A DNA stretch of 25,905 nt from an uncultured Collinsella sp. (GCA_900548255.1 URKH01000025.1:1-25905), one strand, 5' to 3'; counted from the stretch's first letter, positions 15,086 through 22,917 are shown. Program-made: numbers and translations. The notes: a model not told the origin generated them from the sequence alone.

Positions 15086-16435
15086 CTACTCAGTATCCTT
15101 GGCAGAAGCTGCCGCGGCGTTCTCCTGCTCCTGCGCCAGGAGCTGGTTGTCGTACACCTTAAAGAACGGGTACCAGACCACAGCCATGACCACGATCAAA
15201 ACGATCGTAAATACCCAGATACGCGGGTCGAGGCACTGGATAAAGCCCTGAACGAAGATGGGGAACGTGCCGCTCACCAAGATGTAGAAGTTAGAGACAA
15301 GACCCAGTGAGATTGCACCCCAATACAGCAGGGCCGAAATCATACCGCCCAGCACAAACGGAATCATGAGGATCGGGTTGAAGATGATGGGTGCGCCAAA
15401 GATCGCGGGCTCGGAGATACGGAAGAAGCTCGGCACGATCGATGCCTTGCCAAATGCCTTGAGCTGCTGCGACTTTGCCTTAAACGCGCAGAGCGCCACA
15501 AAAGAGAACGTATTGCCCGTGCCGCCGATGAGGTTGATGACCATCGACATGAGTACCGGGTGGAACTCAAGCGGCTGCCCAGCAGCGTAGAGCGAGGCGT
15601 TGGCAGCAAAGGCGGCAAGCGTGACCGGGGCGGTGATGGGCATCACGATCATGTTGCCGTGGACGCCAAAGCACCAAAACAGCAGCGTCATGAAGCAGAT
15701 AAGCAGTGCGCCGGGCACAGAGTCAACTGCGACGGAAAGCGGGGCAGCGAGCAGCTTCTCGATAACCGAGGGGATGGACAGCGTGGGATCGATCATCTGG
15801 ATCAGCAGGTTGCCACCAAAGAAGATGAGGATGTTGACGAGCATAGGCACGATGGCGCCAAAGGTTTCGGACAAAAACGGCGGCACGCCATCGGGCATCT
15901 TGATGGTGATGCCCTTGGTCTGGCAGAAGCGCGTGACCTCGACGGAGACCAGGGCAACGATGATGGCGGTAAACAGGCCCTGCGCACCCAGATAGGTGCA
16001 GGGGACCGCCTGGAGCACGGACTCATCAGCAAGCTGGTAGTAGGACGACGGCGCCGCGGCGATCAGGAACATCACCAGCGAGGTCATACCGGCGTTAAGC
16101 TTGGGCATCTTGTAGGTGCCCGCCAGGTTATAGGCGATTGCGAACGTCACGATCACCGACAGTATGCCCATCGTCATGTTGAACGGGATGAGCAGCGTGA
16201 GCTTATTGGCCGTGGCAAAATCGAGCCAAGGGCCAAAGACGGACCAGAACCCGCCCTGCGCCACCAGGTCGGCCGTGACCGGCGGGTTGGCGATGATCAT
16301 AAAGACGGCAGAGACCAAGATGAAGCTGATCGCGCTCATAAAGCCCTTTTGCATGGAGGCAAAGTGACGCTCGGTGCCGCAGAAATTGGCAATAGGGGTC
16401 AGTTTTTCCTGAAGCAGGGTCATGAACTTTTCCAT
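15086..16435 (-). CDS. PTS EIIC, lactose/cellobiose family
   Basis: A 449-residue integral membrane permease of the lactose/cellobiose/N,N'-diacetylchitobiose PTS class. It begins EKFMTLLQEKLTPIANFCGTERHFASMQKGFM, typical of CelB/LicC-type EIIC, and has about 8-10 hydrophobic segments. GVPPFLSETFGAIVP and the GGTGNTFSF segment match the family's substrate region. It would transport the sugar while it is phosphorylated by the separate EIIB. The ATG has TAGGAGG seven bases upstream. EIIB precedes it by nine bases and the glucosidase follows by one base, so the three are one transcript. A beta-glucoside such as cellobiose is the probable substrate given the partner enzyme. Confidence 0.95.
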   Translation of the reverse strand: MEKFMTLLQEKLTPIANFCGTERHFASMQKGFMSAISFILVSAVFMIIANPPVTADLVAQGGFWSVFGPWLDFATANKLTLLIPFNMTMGILSVIVTFAIAYNLAGTYKMPKLNAGMTSLVMFLIAAAPSSYYQLADESVLQAVPCTYLGAQGLFTAIIVALVSVEVTRFCQTKGITIKMPDGVPPFLSETFGAIVPMLVNILIFFGGNLLIQMIDPTLSIPSVIEKLLAAPLSVAVDSVPGALLICFMTLLFWCFGVHGNMIVMPITAPVTLAAFAANASLYAAGQPLEFHPVLMSMVINLIGGTGNTFSFVALCAFKAKSQQLKAFGKASIVPSFFRISEPAIFGAPIIFNPILMIPFVLGGMISALLYWGAISLGLVSNFYILVSGTFPIFVQGFIQCLDPRIWVFTIVLIVVMAVVWYPFFKVYDNQLLAQEQENAAAASAKDTE

Positions 16436-16444
16436 GGTCGCCTC

Positions 16445-16738
16445 CTAGCCCAACAGCGACTGGGCGAGTGCCAGCACGTTGGCGGCGTTGCCCATGCCGT
16501 AGTCCTGTGCGGGGATGACCGCGGTCGGCTTACCGCTCCCCTGCTTGACGGTGTTGAGCTGGTAGGACACCTGCGGCCCCAAGAGCAGCACGTCATAATC
16601 GGCGCAGGTCTCCTGATACTCGCCGATACCCACCGCATCGATATCGAGCTCGATGCCGTTTTGCTCCGCGTATTTCTCGAGTTTCTTCATCAGAATGCTT
16701 GTAGACAGGCCAGCTGCGCAAACAAGAAGGATCTTCAT
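16445..16738 (-). CDS. PTS EIIB, lactose/cellobiose family
   Basis: A 97-residue cytosolic phosphocarrier. The N-terminus MKILLVCAAGLSTSILMKKL carries the phosphorylated Cys8 and the P-loop-like AGLSTS. LLLGPQVSYQL (about 50-60) is also a family feature. It receives phosphate from EIIA and passes it to the sugar bound by EIIC. The ATG at 16738 has GAAGGGA upstream; the longer open frame starting at 16813 overlaps EIIA and adds residues the family does not have. It lies between EIIA and EIIC in the operon. Confidence 0.95.
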   Translation of the reverse strand: MKILLVCAAGLSTSILMKKLEKYAEQNGIELDIDAVGIGEYQETCADYDVLLLGPQVSYQLNTVKQGSGKPTAVIPAQDYGMGNAANVLALAQSLLG

Positions 16739-16784
16739 AAGGGATTCCCTTCGCATTGATTGGTTGGATAGTCGCCGCACGCCG

Positions 16785-17111
16785 TTAGGCGTTCTTGGCT
16801 GCAGTGCGCTCATACAGGCAGATCAGCTCCTGCACGAGCTCCTGAGCAAGCATGGAGCACATGAGGTGGTCCTGAGCATGGACCAGCAACACATCCACCG
16901 ACAGATGCTCGCCCGCCGCCTCGGTCGAAAGCAGCTGCGTTTGGATGTGGTGAGCCTTGATTCCCGCATCCTTTGACTGCTTCATGAGTTTGGTGGCAGC
17001 GTCAAAATTCCCCGCCTTTGCCTTTTCAAGGGCTTCGAAGGCAAGGCTGCGTGCCTCTCCCGCTGCAGCGACCAGCTGAAACGAAACCATCTCGGTTCCC
17101 TGATCGTCCAT
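16785..17111 (-). CDS. PTS EIIA, lactose/cellobiose family
   Basis: A 108-residue helical phosphocarrier. The phosphorylation site is His78 in the signature VHAQDHLM, with the metal-binding Asp81. The three-helix pattern is clear, including SFQLVAAAGEARSLAFEALEKAKAGNFDAA (about 10-39). It takes phosphate from HPr and hands it to EIIB. The ATG at 17111 has GGAGAGGAG about nine bases upstream; the in-frame start 17 codons earlier is not supported. It is the first structural gene after the PRD regulator, separated by 119 bases that could hold the operon promoter. A GAATATTC palindrome lies there (17149-17156). Confidence 0.95.
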   Translation of the reverse strand: MDDQGTEMVSFQLVAAAGEARSLAFEALEKAKAGNFDAATKLMKQSKDAGIKAHHIQTQLLSTEAAGEHLSVDVLLVHAQDHLMCSMLAQELVQELICLYERTAAKNA

Positions 17112-17230
17112 AACGGTCTCCTCTCCCGTGATGTCTGGTTTGTACTTGAATATTCGAAACACCTATCTCCCGCCCGCAATCCTCGAGGTTTATTGCAGGT
17201 AGACTGACAGGGTCATCGACAAAAGAAGTC

Positions 17231-19126
17231 TTAAGCCGTATGCGCTTGCACAAGCGCCATCAGCTCATGCCAGGACCGGCGCTCGCGTAAGCGCTCGACC
17301 CCCTGGCGGTCCATAAAGATCTCAGCGAGCAGCGAGCTCAAGATCCGCGCCTCATCGCCGCCCGACCGGGCAAACGACACCATAAAGACGATATCGACCT
17401 CATGGCCGTATTCGTCCCAAAGAATGGGATGTTCGAGCAGGCCCACGGTAACAAAGGCCTCGGCGCTCAAAGGATGCATCCCATGGGGCATGGCCACCCC
17501 ATTGCCAAACGAGGTGGCACTCGCGCTCTCGCGCTCGGCAACCTCTTGGGCAAACTGGGCATCGACACGGCCGCTCTCGACGGCGCGCTCGGAGAGATAT
17601 CGGAGAACGGCCTGCTTCGACGACGCCTCAACGCGGTTGAAGAACAGGGCACGGCTAAAGAAAGCGCTCAGGGAGTCCGATTGCGCAGCGTCATCACTCA
17701 GCACCTTGCGGATAGCGTTGACATCGCTCGTCTCCAAGAAGAAATCGGCCTCGCGGACGGGCACAGGCAACTTGACGTTGAGCGGCACCGTTGTGAACAC
17801 GTAGTCGATGTGCGAAAAGTCGAGCGTTCCCACGCGGGCGACGTCGCATGTCTCAATCGACTCGATATACATACCAAACTGCTTGCGGTACTGGTGCTCG
17901 AGCATACGGGCGCTTCCCGCTCCCGAGGCGCACACGATCAGGATGCGTTTGCGACGCGGCTGGTCGGCTTGCTGCTCGAGGGCCAGGGCAAATGCCATGG
18001 CGATGTAGCCGAGCTCCTCATCAGAGGGCTGGCTGCCAAAATGACGCTCGAGTACCTGCGAGGTGCCGGCCGCCATCGAATAGGCCAACGGAAACCTCGT
18101 CTTGATATCGGGCAGCATGGGGTTATCCATATGCATGTGATATTCAAGGCGATAACCCAGAGGGCCAATATGCCGAGCAAGGTTCATGCGAAGTTCAAGA
18201 TCGCTGCTAAAGTCAAACCTAAACTCATCGTTGACCGCACGTACCATCTCGGAAGCAATCTCCCACATCTCGTCCGAGATAACGGCAGAGCCCTTCTCGG
18301 GCACGCCCGTGCCCCTGCCGAGCAAATGGATTGCGATAAAGGCAACCTCTTCTCGGGGCATGCTCACGCCCAGGGCATCCTTGATGTTTGCGGCAATCTG
18401 GAAAGCCGCGGCGTATTCGCGCGTTCCCTCCAGTTTTTGAACGTCCGATTCTGCAGCTGGGACATAGCAGCCCTGCTCGATGCGGCCAAGAGCGATGTAA
18501 AGATGCATGATGAGATTGCGGGATGCCAGCGAGCTCACCGTGACGGGCGAGGCCGTCAGGGCATCGTCCACACATGCGGCGATGGCCCGCAGGTGCTCGG
18601 CGAGCTTTGCATCGTCGGTGTCGGGCAACACGGGCCTCACCAGCGAGGCCAGGCACAGGCGCCGTTGCGACTCCCCGCCCGCAACGCGGATTCCGTAGCG
18701 TGGGCGCTTTTCAAGCGCTAAGTCAAATTGGGCGAGTTTCTGCTCTACCAGACGCATGTCATTGGACAGAGTCCGCGCCGAAACGTAGAGTAAATCCGCA
18801 TACTCCTCAATCGTCACCCACTGGGACCGCATTAGGAGGTCGTTAAGAAGGAAGGACACACGGCCGTCGCGCGTATCAGGAATGCCCGGATGGGCCAGAG
18901 CCGCACCGTCTAGCAAGCGAGCAAGCTCATCTGCACGTGCAACATCGATACGATACTGCCCCTTGCTGCCAACGATGCGTGCAACCCCTGCAAGGTTGTC
19001 GTTTGCGCGATGGATATAGTTTCTCACGGCGCGCTCGCTTACCTCGAGACGCTTGGCAAGTACCGCGACAGCGACAGGCTGAGCGTCCTCGATCATATTT
19101 ACAAGCTGCTTGACGCGAGCATCCAT
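17231..19126 (-). CDS. LicR/ManR-type PRD transcription activator with EIIB and EIIA domains
   Basis: A 631-residue PTS-controlled regulator. Two N-terminal helix-turn-helix regions (about 5-65 and 85-145) are followed by PRD1 (His208, His267), PRD2 (His319), an EIIB-like domain with Cys399 in VCASGAGSA and a mannitol/fructose-type EIIA domain with His548 in AMPHGMHP. The HTH domains mark it as a DNA-binding activator rather than a BglG-type RNA antiterminator. The second conserved PRD2 His appears replaced: the segment reads GYIAMAF (Ala378). HPr and the linked EIIB would set its phosphorylation and hence operon expression. GGAGGAGGAC precedes the ATG. It lies directly upstream of EIIA. Confidence 0.93.
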   Translation of the reverse strand: MDARVKQLVNMIEDAQPVAVAVLAKRLEVSERAVRNYIHRANDNLAGVARIVGSKGQYRIDVARADELARLLDGAALAHPGIPDTRDGRVSFLLNDLLMRSQWVTIEEYADLLYVSARTLSNDMRLVEQKLAQFDLALEKRPRYGIRVAGGESQRRLCLASLVRPVLPDTDDAKLAEHLRAIAACVDDALTASPVTVSSLASRNLIMHLYIALGRIEQGCYVPAAESDVQKLEGTREYAAAFQIAANIKDALGVSMPREEVAFIAIHLLGRGTGVPEKGSAVISDEMWEIASEMVRAVNDEFRFDFSSDLELRMNLARHIGPLGYRLEYHMHMDNPMLPDIKTRFPLAYSMAAGTSQVLERHFGSQPSDEELGYIAMAFALALEQQADQPRRKRILIVCASGAGSARMLEHQYRKQFGMYIESIETCDVARVGTLDFSHIDYVFTTVPLNVKLPVPVREADFFLETSDVNAIRKVLSDDAAQSDSLSAFFSRALFFNRVEASSKQAVLRYLSERAVESGRVDAQFAQEVAERESASATSFGNGVAMPHGMHPLSAEAFVTVGLLEHPILWDEYGHEVDIVFMVSFARSGGDEARILSSLLAEIFMDRQGVERLRERRSWHELMALVQAHTA

Positions 19127-19273
19127 GTCCTCCTCCTTTCCCTGCGTCTAGTCTAACGCGGTAAAGAATGACACTCCACGTCGCGCTCGTTCCGCCAACC
19201 CGGAACAGGTTGCGGGGAGTTCAGCTGAGCTATGGAGAGCCTGGGGAAAGGGCCCGAAGGCAATGCGTCGGTG
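19127..19273. promoter_or_regulatory. Upstream region of the PRD regulator
   Basis: No gene is seen. This is the probable promoter region of the minus-strand regulator, but I could not find a convincing -35/-10 pair. The rest of the gap to 19559 is repeat island 2 and the carbamate kinase terminator. Confidence 0.35.
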
Positions 19274-19328
19274 TGGGATGCGCCTTCCCAGCCATTGTGC
19301 AGTCATTGGGGACAGACTTAAATGAGTA

Positions 19329-19380
19329 GTCATTGGGGACGTTCTTGTTTGACTAGTCGTTTAAGAACGTCCCCAATGAC
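19329..19380. repeat. 52-bp REP/REPIN-like palindrome, copy 2
   Basis: Arms GTCATTGGGGACGTTCTT and AAGAACGTCCCCAATGAC flank the central GACTAGTC. It has the same length and centre as the copy at 13486-13537. Confidence 0.85.
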
Positions 19381-19382
19381 TA

Positions 19383-19437
19383 TTAAGGACTGTCCCAAGC
19401 TGCCGGCAGGAAAGGACCGTCCCCAAGTGCCGGGTTT
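19383..19437. repeat. 55-bp block shared between islands, copy 2
   Basis: This matches 13426-13480 at 51 of 55 positions. Here it directly follows the palindrome, whereas in island 1 it precedes it. Confidence 0.85.
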
Positions 19438-19458
19438 GTCCCCAATGACTAGGTGAAT

Positions 19459-19493
19459 AGCAAAAGCCCCGCAGCCGGAGCGGACTGCGGGGC
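19459..19493 (-). terminator. Terminator of carbamate kinase
   Basis: GCCCCGCAG (19466-19474) pairs with CTGCGGGGC (19485-19493) around a ten-base loop. On the minus strand it is followed by TTTTGCTATT. It lies about 65 bases past the kinase stop. Confidence 0.85.
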
Positions 19494-19559
19494 TCATGAA
19501 GAGAGGCTAGTTTGTGGGCGTCTTGCCTGGCGCCCACGAGAGAGGCAACAGAGTAGAGG

Positions 19560-20522
19560 CTACTCGTGGATGCGGGTACCGGAGAGACCGGCCATGGTCT
19601 CGGCGGCCTTGTCCAGGGCGCCGATGATGCAGGTGCGGCCCTTGCGGGAGCGGGCGAACTTGATGGCGGCGCGGACCTTGGGCTCCATGGAACCCTTGCC
19701 GAACTGGCCCTCGTCGGCCAGGCGCTCGGCCTCGTCGGCGGTGATGTCCTCGAGCTCCTCCTGGTTGGGCTTGCCAAAGTTGATGGCGACATGCTCAACG
19801 GCGGTCAGCAGGAACAGGACGTCGGCGTCGCAGTCCTCGGCCAGCAGCTCGCCGCCCAGGTCCTTGTCGATGACGGCGGGAACGCCCTTGTAGCAGCCCT
19901 TGTTCTCGTAGTCGCGGACGACGGGGATGCCGCCGCCACCGCAGGCGATGACGATGAACTCGTTGTCGAGCAGGTTGAGGATGGAGTCAGCCTCGACGAT
20001 CTTCTTGGGATCAGGGGAAGCGACGACGCGACGCCAGCCGCGGCCGGAATCCTCGACGAAGACCTTGGAAGGATCCTCGGCCATGAACTCCTTGGCCTGC
20101 TCCTCGGTGTAGAAGGGGCCGATCGGCTTGGTCGGGTTCTTGAACGCGGGATCGTCCGGGTCGCACTCGATCTGGGTGACGACGGTGGCGGCGTGCCAAC
20201 GCTTATAGCGCTTGTGCATCTCGCGGCCGATGCCCTGCTGCAGGTGGTAGCCGATGTAGCCCTGGGACATGGCGCCGCACTCGGGCAGCGGCATCTCGGG
20301 AGTGCCGATGGCGTCGTGGGCAGCGGCGAAGGCGTTCTGGATCATGCCGACCTGCGGGCCGTTGCCGTGGGTGATGATGATCTCGTTGCCCTGCTCGATA
20401 AGACCAAGGAGAGCGTGGGCGGTGTTGCTCACGGCCTGGATCTGCTCGACGGGGTTGTTGCCGAGGGCGTTGCCGCCGAGGGCGACGACAATACGATCGG
20501 GCTTGCCAAGAGGCTTAGACAT
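19560..20522 (-). CDS. arcC: Carbamate kinase
   Basis: A 320-residue cytosolic enzyme that transfers phosphate from carbamoyl phosphate to ADP, yielding ATP, CO2 and ammonia. Family motifs are VVALGGNALG near the N-terminus, ITHGNGPQVG, VIACGGGGIPVVRD and PAVIDKDLGGELLA, the last contributing to nucleotide and substrate binding. Length is normal. The ATG at 20522 has AGAAAGGA upstream; a longer frame adds 12 residues without support. No arginine deiminase, ornithine or putrescine transcarbamoylase or purine-breakdown gene lies in the window, so the source of carbamoyl phosphate is unknown. The long AT-rich upstream region suggests its own regulated promoter. Confidence 0.96.
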   Translation of the reverse strand: MSKPLGKPDRIVVALGGNALGNNPVEQIQAVSNTAHALLGLIEQGNEIIITHGNGPQVGMIQNAFAAAHDAIGTPEMPLPECGAMSQGYIGYHLQQGIGREMHKRYKRWHAATVVTQIECDPDDPAFKNPTKPIGPFYTEEQAKEFMAEDPSKVFVEDSGRGWRRVVASPDPKKIVEADSILNLLDNEFIVIACGGGGIPVVRDYENKGCYKGVPAVIDKDLGGELLAEDCDADVLFLLTAVEHVAINFGKPNQEELEDITADEAERLADEGQFGKGSMEPKVRAAIKFARSRKGRTCIIGALDKAAETMAGLSGTRIHE

Positions 20523-20888
20523 TGCTGGAATCCTTTCTGTAAAAGGCCTACAACCCATTAATAACCCGCGTCCGTGCGATACGCGAGTTTATTAAGGTTT
20601 ATATTCTCTTTATCGCTCATTTTATTCATTTTGAAAATACCTAAGCGGCGAACGGTCGATTTTACCCGCTCAGCGTAAAGAAGCCCAGTTCAGGCATATC
20701 TACGCCATTTACGTGCAACTTTATTTAAATAGAGCAGGGATTAGACCAGATTATGCAAACTATATCTTTGCTAAACACAAAACGGACAGCGCAATATCTT
20801 ACTCGCACTATACGCGATTCTATACATTAATTTGACGAGTATGCACCCCTGCAAAAACATGGGGCTTTTCATCCAACATAAGGGATAG
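20523..20888. promoter_or_regulatory. AT-rich upstream region of carbamate kinase
   Basis: This stretch is clearly more AT-rich than the rest of the window and contains no gene I can support. A hairpin AATAA-CC-CGCGT / ACGCG-AG-TTTATT (20560-20593) lies in the probable kinase leader. Several TATAAA- and TAAAG-like hexamers lie near 20600-20620 on the minus strand, but none pairs with a clear -35. A CCCC...GGGG hairpin followed by CTTTTC (about 20846-20872) could be a weak plus-strand terminator. Confidence 0.4.
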
Positions 20889-21107
20889 CCGATCGCGCTT
20901 CACCCCGCGGCAAGCGACTGCGAGTTCGCAGTATGGATCTTTACCGTCGGCTTCTGCATGAACGCTGCCGACGCCCTTTCGCTCCTGCGCGCCCAAGCAG
21001 CCGAGAACGCTAACGGCGCCACTGTCAACCTGGCCACCCTCAACAACGGCGCCGCCAGCCTTTTCGCAAAGTACCGTGCTGGTTCGCTGGCTTTGAGGCC
21101 TAAGTGA
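20889..21107 (+). pseudogene. Possible gene remnant, 3' end only
   Basis: A GC-rich, coding-like patch lies between two AT-rich stretches. The plus frame is open from after the TAG at 20886-20888 to TGA at 21105-21107. An internal ATG (20958) would give a 49-residue peptide, MNAADALSLLRAQ to SLALRPK, with G/C at most third codon positions. There is no ribosome binding site or promoter. I recognise no family. It may be the decayed tail of a gene disrupted when the neighbouring ATPase arrived. It could also be a small real gene. Confidence 0.3.
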
Positions 21108-21114
21108 GCTTTGC

Positions 21115-21199
21115 TATTTGCCAATTTTTGTATGATTTGGGTCAAATCTATTTGTCAATTTTTGTATGATTAGAGGCAAATCTATTTGCCAATTTTTGT
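21115..21199 (+). repeat. 34-bp direct repeats before the ATPase gene
   Basis: Two full units (21115-21148 and 21149-21182) and a third partial unit (from 21183) begin TATTTGNCAATTTTTGT. Each full unit ends with GGCAAATC or GTCAAATC, so the ends are inverted (TTTGCC...GGCAAA). A TATGAT hexamer, a possible -10 box, lies in each full unit. The repeats stop about 15 bases before the ATPase ATG. An operator array or autoregulatory site is the simplest reading. Confidence 0.8.
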
Positions 21200-21214
21200 C
21201 AATGAGGTGTTTTA

Positions 21215-22576
21215 ATGCTACGCCGCAAGGTCACTGATAGGCTTTTGAGCTGGAAGAATAACTCCCATAAGGCCCTGCTTGTTACCGGTGCGCGTCAGAT
21301 TGGCAAGAGCTATGCGATTCGCGCGTTTGGAAAGAGCAACTACGCTTCGTATTATGAGGTCAATCTGCTACTTGATGCCGAGGCAAGAGACGTACTTGTT
21401 GGCGCTAAGAACTCCATTGACTTCATCAACCGTGTGGCCCTTCTTGCGGATGCACCGCTTGTTGAAGGAGACACGCTTATCTTAGTCGATGAGATTCAGG
21501 AGTATCCGCAGATCGTTACACTTATGAAGGCGCTGGTCGAGGACGGACGCTTTAGCTATGTCTTCTCGGGGTCTATGCTTGGGACTGAGTTTAAGGGGAT
21601 CTCTTCTTTTCCGGTAGGGTATGTCGAGCACATTGTTATGCGGCCGATGGATTTTGAAGAGTTTTGTTGGGCAAACAGCGTCAGCGAAAATGTGCTTGCA
21701 GATATTCGCAGCCGCCTTGTCGAGAGACGTCCCGTCGAAAACTATATTCATGAGGCGATGCTCAAAAACTTTAGAGCCTATATCGTTTGCGGCGGCATGC
21801 CGGAGGTCGTTCAGAACTATATCGATTCGGGCTATTCGCTCGTGAGAACGCGTGAGCTTCAAATTCAGCTAGTCGATCAGTACAAAAGCGATATCTCTAA
21901 ATATGCATCGACTCGAGCGTTTAACGTTCGCTCCATTTTCGAGCAAATTCCCGTTCAGCTTGAGGCGGAGTCCCATCGCTTTATCGTCTCGTCTCTAGGC
22001 GAGGGAGCTCGTCTTCAAAAATACGAGCAGGATTTCCTATGGCTGGTGAACGCAGGCGTTGGATTGATGGTCCCCCAGGTGACGGAGGCACGAAGTCCTC
22101 TCAAGAGGACGGAGAAAACGACGGCCTTTAAACTATACGAGTCCGATACAGGTATGCTCGCATCGCGGTATCCCGGCAGCACGGCACGCGCCGTCTACCT
22201 TGACATGAAAACCCCCAACCTCGGCGGCCTCTATGAGAACGTGGTCGCACAGGAACTCGTTGCCCTCGGAGCAGATACGTGGTACTACCAAACGCGTGAG
22301 GTCGGTGAAGTCGACTTTGTAATCGAAGGTGCCCGCGGGCATGTTGTCCCAATCGAAGTCAAATCGGGCAAGAAAGTTCGAGCACATGCAGCCCTCGACC
22401 GTTTGATGAGTGTGGGCGAGTACAAAATTCCCGAGGCCGTTGTGCTGAGCCACGAAAACCTTTGCAAAGAGGGCAAGATCCTTTACGTTCCAATCTATAT
22501 GACATTCTGTCTCGATGAGTTTATGGAAAAGGACGACCCCAACAACGATTTCTCGTTTGCACCCATATCTCTCTAG
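21215..22576 (+). CDS. AAA ATPase with DUF4143 domain
   Basis: A 453-residue protein of the AAA_14/DUF4143 group. Walker A is GARQIGKS (25-32), Walker B LILVDE (88-93), and SGS (118-120) follows as a probable sensor. The C-terminal part carries a nuclease-like core, EVDFVIEG then PIEVKSGK (Asp367, Glu381, Lys383), like a PD-(D/E)XK site. GAGGTG lies upstream of the ATG. Codon use is noticeably more AT-rich than in neighbouring genes, and it is one of only two plus-strand genes here, suggesting horizontal acquisition. Members are common in gut bacteria and archaea, often near mobile or defence genes, but their function is not established. Confidence 0.9.
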   Translation: MLRRKVTDRLLSWKNNSHKALLVTGARQIGKSYAIRAFGKSNYASYYEVNLLLDAEARDVLVGAKNSIDFINRVALLADAPLVEGDTLILVDEIQEYPQIVTLMKALVEDGRFSYVFSGSMLGTEFKGISSFPVGYVEHIVMRPMDFEEFCWANSVSENVLADIRSRLVERRPVENYIHEAMLKNFRAYIVCGGMPEVVQNYIDSGYSLVRTRELQIQLVDQYKSDISKYASTRAFNVRSIFEQIPVQLEAESHRFIVSSLGEGARLQKYEQDFLWLVNAGVGLMVPQVTEARSPLKRTEKTTAFKLYESDTGMLASRYPGSTARAVYLDMKTPNLGGLYENVVAQELVALGADTWYYQTREVGEVDFVIEGARGHVVPIEVKSGKKVRAHAALDRLMSVGEYKIPEAVVLSHENLCKEGKILYVPIYMTFCLDEFMEKDDPNNDFSFAPISL

Positions 22577-22605
22577 GTCATCTGAGTCCGCAAGCCAGCC
22601 CCCAC

Positions 22606-22745
22606 GCCCAAAGTGCTGCGATGTTTCGCGCAAAGCGCGAAACAGCACTGGGGCAGCAGAAGGCCACAATCAGCTAGCCCTCCATGCCCAAAGTGGCGCG
22701 TGGTTTCGCGGCCACGCCGCGAAACAGCGACCGGGACAAGGCACC
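22606..22745. repeat. Two REP-like hairpins 80 bp apart
   Basis: Each copy starts GCCCAAAGTG (22606 and 22686) and contains a palindrome: GTTTCGCGC-AAA-GCGCGAAAC (22623-22643) and GTTTCGCGGC-CAC-GCCGCGAAAC (22703-22725). The stems differ but stay fully paired. In copy 1 an outer AGTGCT/AGCACT pair extends the structure. The spacing and shared flanks suggest a duplicated intergenic element. Confidence 0.75.
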
Positions 22746-22798
22746 CCCACAGCCACGTCCTTCATCCGCCCACACAATCCAAGGACGTAGTCGTAGCG

Positions 22799-22917
22799 GG
22801 ATCTGAAGGCTAACCTTCGCGGACATTCCGCAGGACGAAAGAACCCCCGCCGCACGAAGTGCGCAGCGGGGGTTCTTTCATGTCCGAGGACGTCCGCGAA
22901 GGTCAGCCCTCAGATCC
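22799..22917. terminator. Large inverted repeat with bidirectional terminator core
   Basis: Arms of about 52 bases, GGATCTGA to CCCCCGC (22799-22850) and its imperfect complement ending TCAGATCC (22866-22917), form a long hairpin. The core GAAAGAACCCCCGC / GCGGGGGTTCTTTC (22837-22879) is perfect and holds a smaller CGCAC-GAA-GTGCG stem. It separates the convergent ATPase and PFOR genes, so termination in both directions is the likely role. Confidence 0.8.

Larger units (their letters stand above)
19274..19462. repeat. Repeat island 2
   Basis: This island shares modules with 13162-13583 in a different order: a GGGATGCGC-type motif (19274-19290), the 23-base motif (19303-19325), a 52-base palindrome (19329-19380), the 55-base block (19383-19437) and a closing GTCCCCAATGACTAGGTGAA next to a terminator. 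It lies between carbamate kinase and the PRD regulator. Confidence 0.85.

Noticed and set aside
17402..18721. 439-residue plus-strand open frame
   Set aside because: It is antisense to the PRD regulator, whose domain motifs are unambiguous.
19141..19300. tRNA gene
   Set aside because: Short GC-rich inverted bits were checked, but no acceptor stem, T-loop GGTTCGA or anticodon arm could be assembled.
19566..20561. 331-residue plus-strand open frame
   Set aside because: It is antisense to carbamate kinase and made of Gly/Asp/Leu/Val repeats.
20900..21145. 81-residue minus-strand frame before the ATPase
   Set aside because: There is no ribosome binding site, it runs through the direct repeats, and third-position composition favours the plus-strand frame instead.
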